From NCBI GenBank assembly GCA_021808665.1, contig JAKBBA010000206.1, positions 1 through 5,177 of the forward strand: a stretch of DNA of 5,177 bases. The letters are read 5' to 3'. The stretch comes from Actinomycetes bacterium (GTDB taxonomy: Bacteria; Actinomycetota; Acidimicrobiia; Acidimicrobiales; Palsa-688). A model generated the notes under the pieces. That model was given only the letters and a program-made list of their open reading frames with translations. It searched no databases and was not told the DNA's origin. A program made the translations under genes and the position numbers. Each line of letters starts with the position of its first letter. Positions within the stretch are counted from its first letter, which is position 1. This document shows, piece by piece, positions 4,870 through 5,177 of the stretch.

Positions 4870-5177
4870 CCATTCAGGTATCCACCATCTGATTGTTGGG
4901 GTCGCGTAGATTGGGGAATTCCGACTTCGCACGATCCCGGCGCTTCTGTCTCGCCTGATGCTGTGGCGGGCTTGGGTCACGCCGAGCTGGTGGAGATGGT
5001 GGTTGCGCTGCTGGGCCGGGTGGAGGTGCTGGAGTTGGAGAACCAGCAATTGCGGGCCGAGTTTGCGAAGAACTCGGGTAACTCGTCGAAGCCTTCGTCT
5101 CGAGATCCCGCCGCGGAGCGGTCCCGCCAAGCTGAGGCCCGGCGGGCGAAACGCTCCCGTGACGGCAAGGTCCGCCG
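4870..5177 (+). mobile_element. Left part of an IS66-family insertion sequence (boundary uncertain, cut by window end)
   Basis: The right edge carries the 5' end of an IS66-type transposase gene, so an insertion sequence begins somewhere between the end of lacI and about 4960. I could not identify its terminal inverted repeat, because the other end is outside the window. The left boundary given is only the first base after the orphan frame's stop. No accessory tnpA/tnpB-type frame is visible upstream, so it may belong to the transposase-only group. Confidence 0.45.
4963..5177 (+). CDS. IS66-family transposase, N-terminal fragment (partial, runs off the right edge)
   Basis: The visible 71 codons match the N-terminal region of IS66-type transposases. 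A leucine-zipper-like coiled coil (ELVEMVVALLGRVEVLELEN, about 8-27, then QQLRAEF) is followed by KNSGNSSKPSS (36-46), the signature of this group (usually QNSxNSSKPPSSD), and by a basic Arg/Lys/Ala-rich stretch. In this family the coiled coil mediates oligomerisation and the DDE catalytic domain lies further downstream, beyond the window. The start is uncertain: GTG 4963, TTG 4972, GTG 4990 and ATG 4996 are all in frame, none has a good ribosome-binding site, and the frame is open back to the TAA at 4867. Whether the element is intact cannot be judged from here. Confidence 0.75.
   Translation, partial: MAGLGHAELVEMVVALLGRVEVLELENQQLRAEFAKNSGNSSKPSSRDPAAERSRQAEARRAKRSRDGKVR

Noticed and set aside
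4977..5168. Minus-strand frame over the transposase fragment
   Set aside because: The plus strand carries the recognisable coiled coil and NSGNSSKPSS motif; the minus frame is its shadow.

Overview
The window looks like chromosomal DNA from a high-GC actinobacterium. The GC-rich coding, the GTG starts, two genes that appear to be transcribed as leaderless messages, and the gene families present (membrane-anchored kinase-like protein, CHAD + SixA-type pair, IS66-type transposase) all fit. The class cannot be fixed from this sequence; an acidimicrobial or related lineage is only a guess.

Layout. Positions 1-1191 (minus strand) carry a membrane-anchored pseudokinase whose last codons lie in a 9-bp tandem repeat. 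Its stop overlaps (ATGA) the start of a further minus-strand gene that leaves the window at position 1. A divergent control region (1192-1368) holds a convincing minus-strand promoter, two related half-palindromes over that promoter, and a separate 16-bp perfect inverted repeat. Positions 1369-2708 (plus strand) hold a translationally coupled pair: a CHAD-domain protein (polyphosphate-binding family) and a short SixA-like histidine phosphatase. A short convergent gap (2709-2823) shows nothing convincing. Positions 2824-3402 (minus strand) hold a carboxymuconolactone-decarboxylase-like (AhpD fold) protein. The 257-bp spacer 3403-3659 has a pair of 14-bp direct repeats, a hairpin and a near-consensus SigA-type promoter driving a LacI-family repressor (3660-4760, plus strand). 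After lacI comes a 38-codon orphan reading frame with a good internal ribosome-binding site. Then, at the right edge, comes the 5' part of an IS66-family transposase gene, cut by the window end.

How it fits together. The CHAD/SixA pair is the only obvious functional module and points to polyphosphate or phosphohistidine-type phosphate biology, although no polyphosphate kinase is in view. The lacI gene has no intact target operon beside it on the visible side. What follows is a short orphan frame and then an insertion sequence, which suggests, without proving it, that the downstream operon was interrupted or replaced by the element. No tRNA, rRNA, CRISPR array or obvious new defence system is visible. 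The most unusual items are the pseudokinase with its repeat-encoded Thr/Ala tail, the compact divergent control region, and the disrupted end of the lacI locus.
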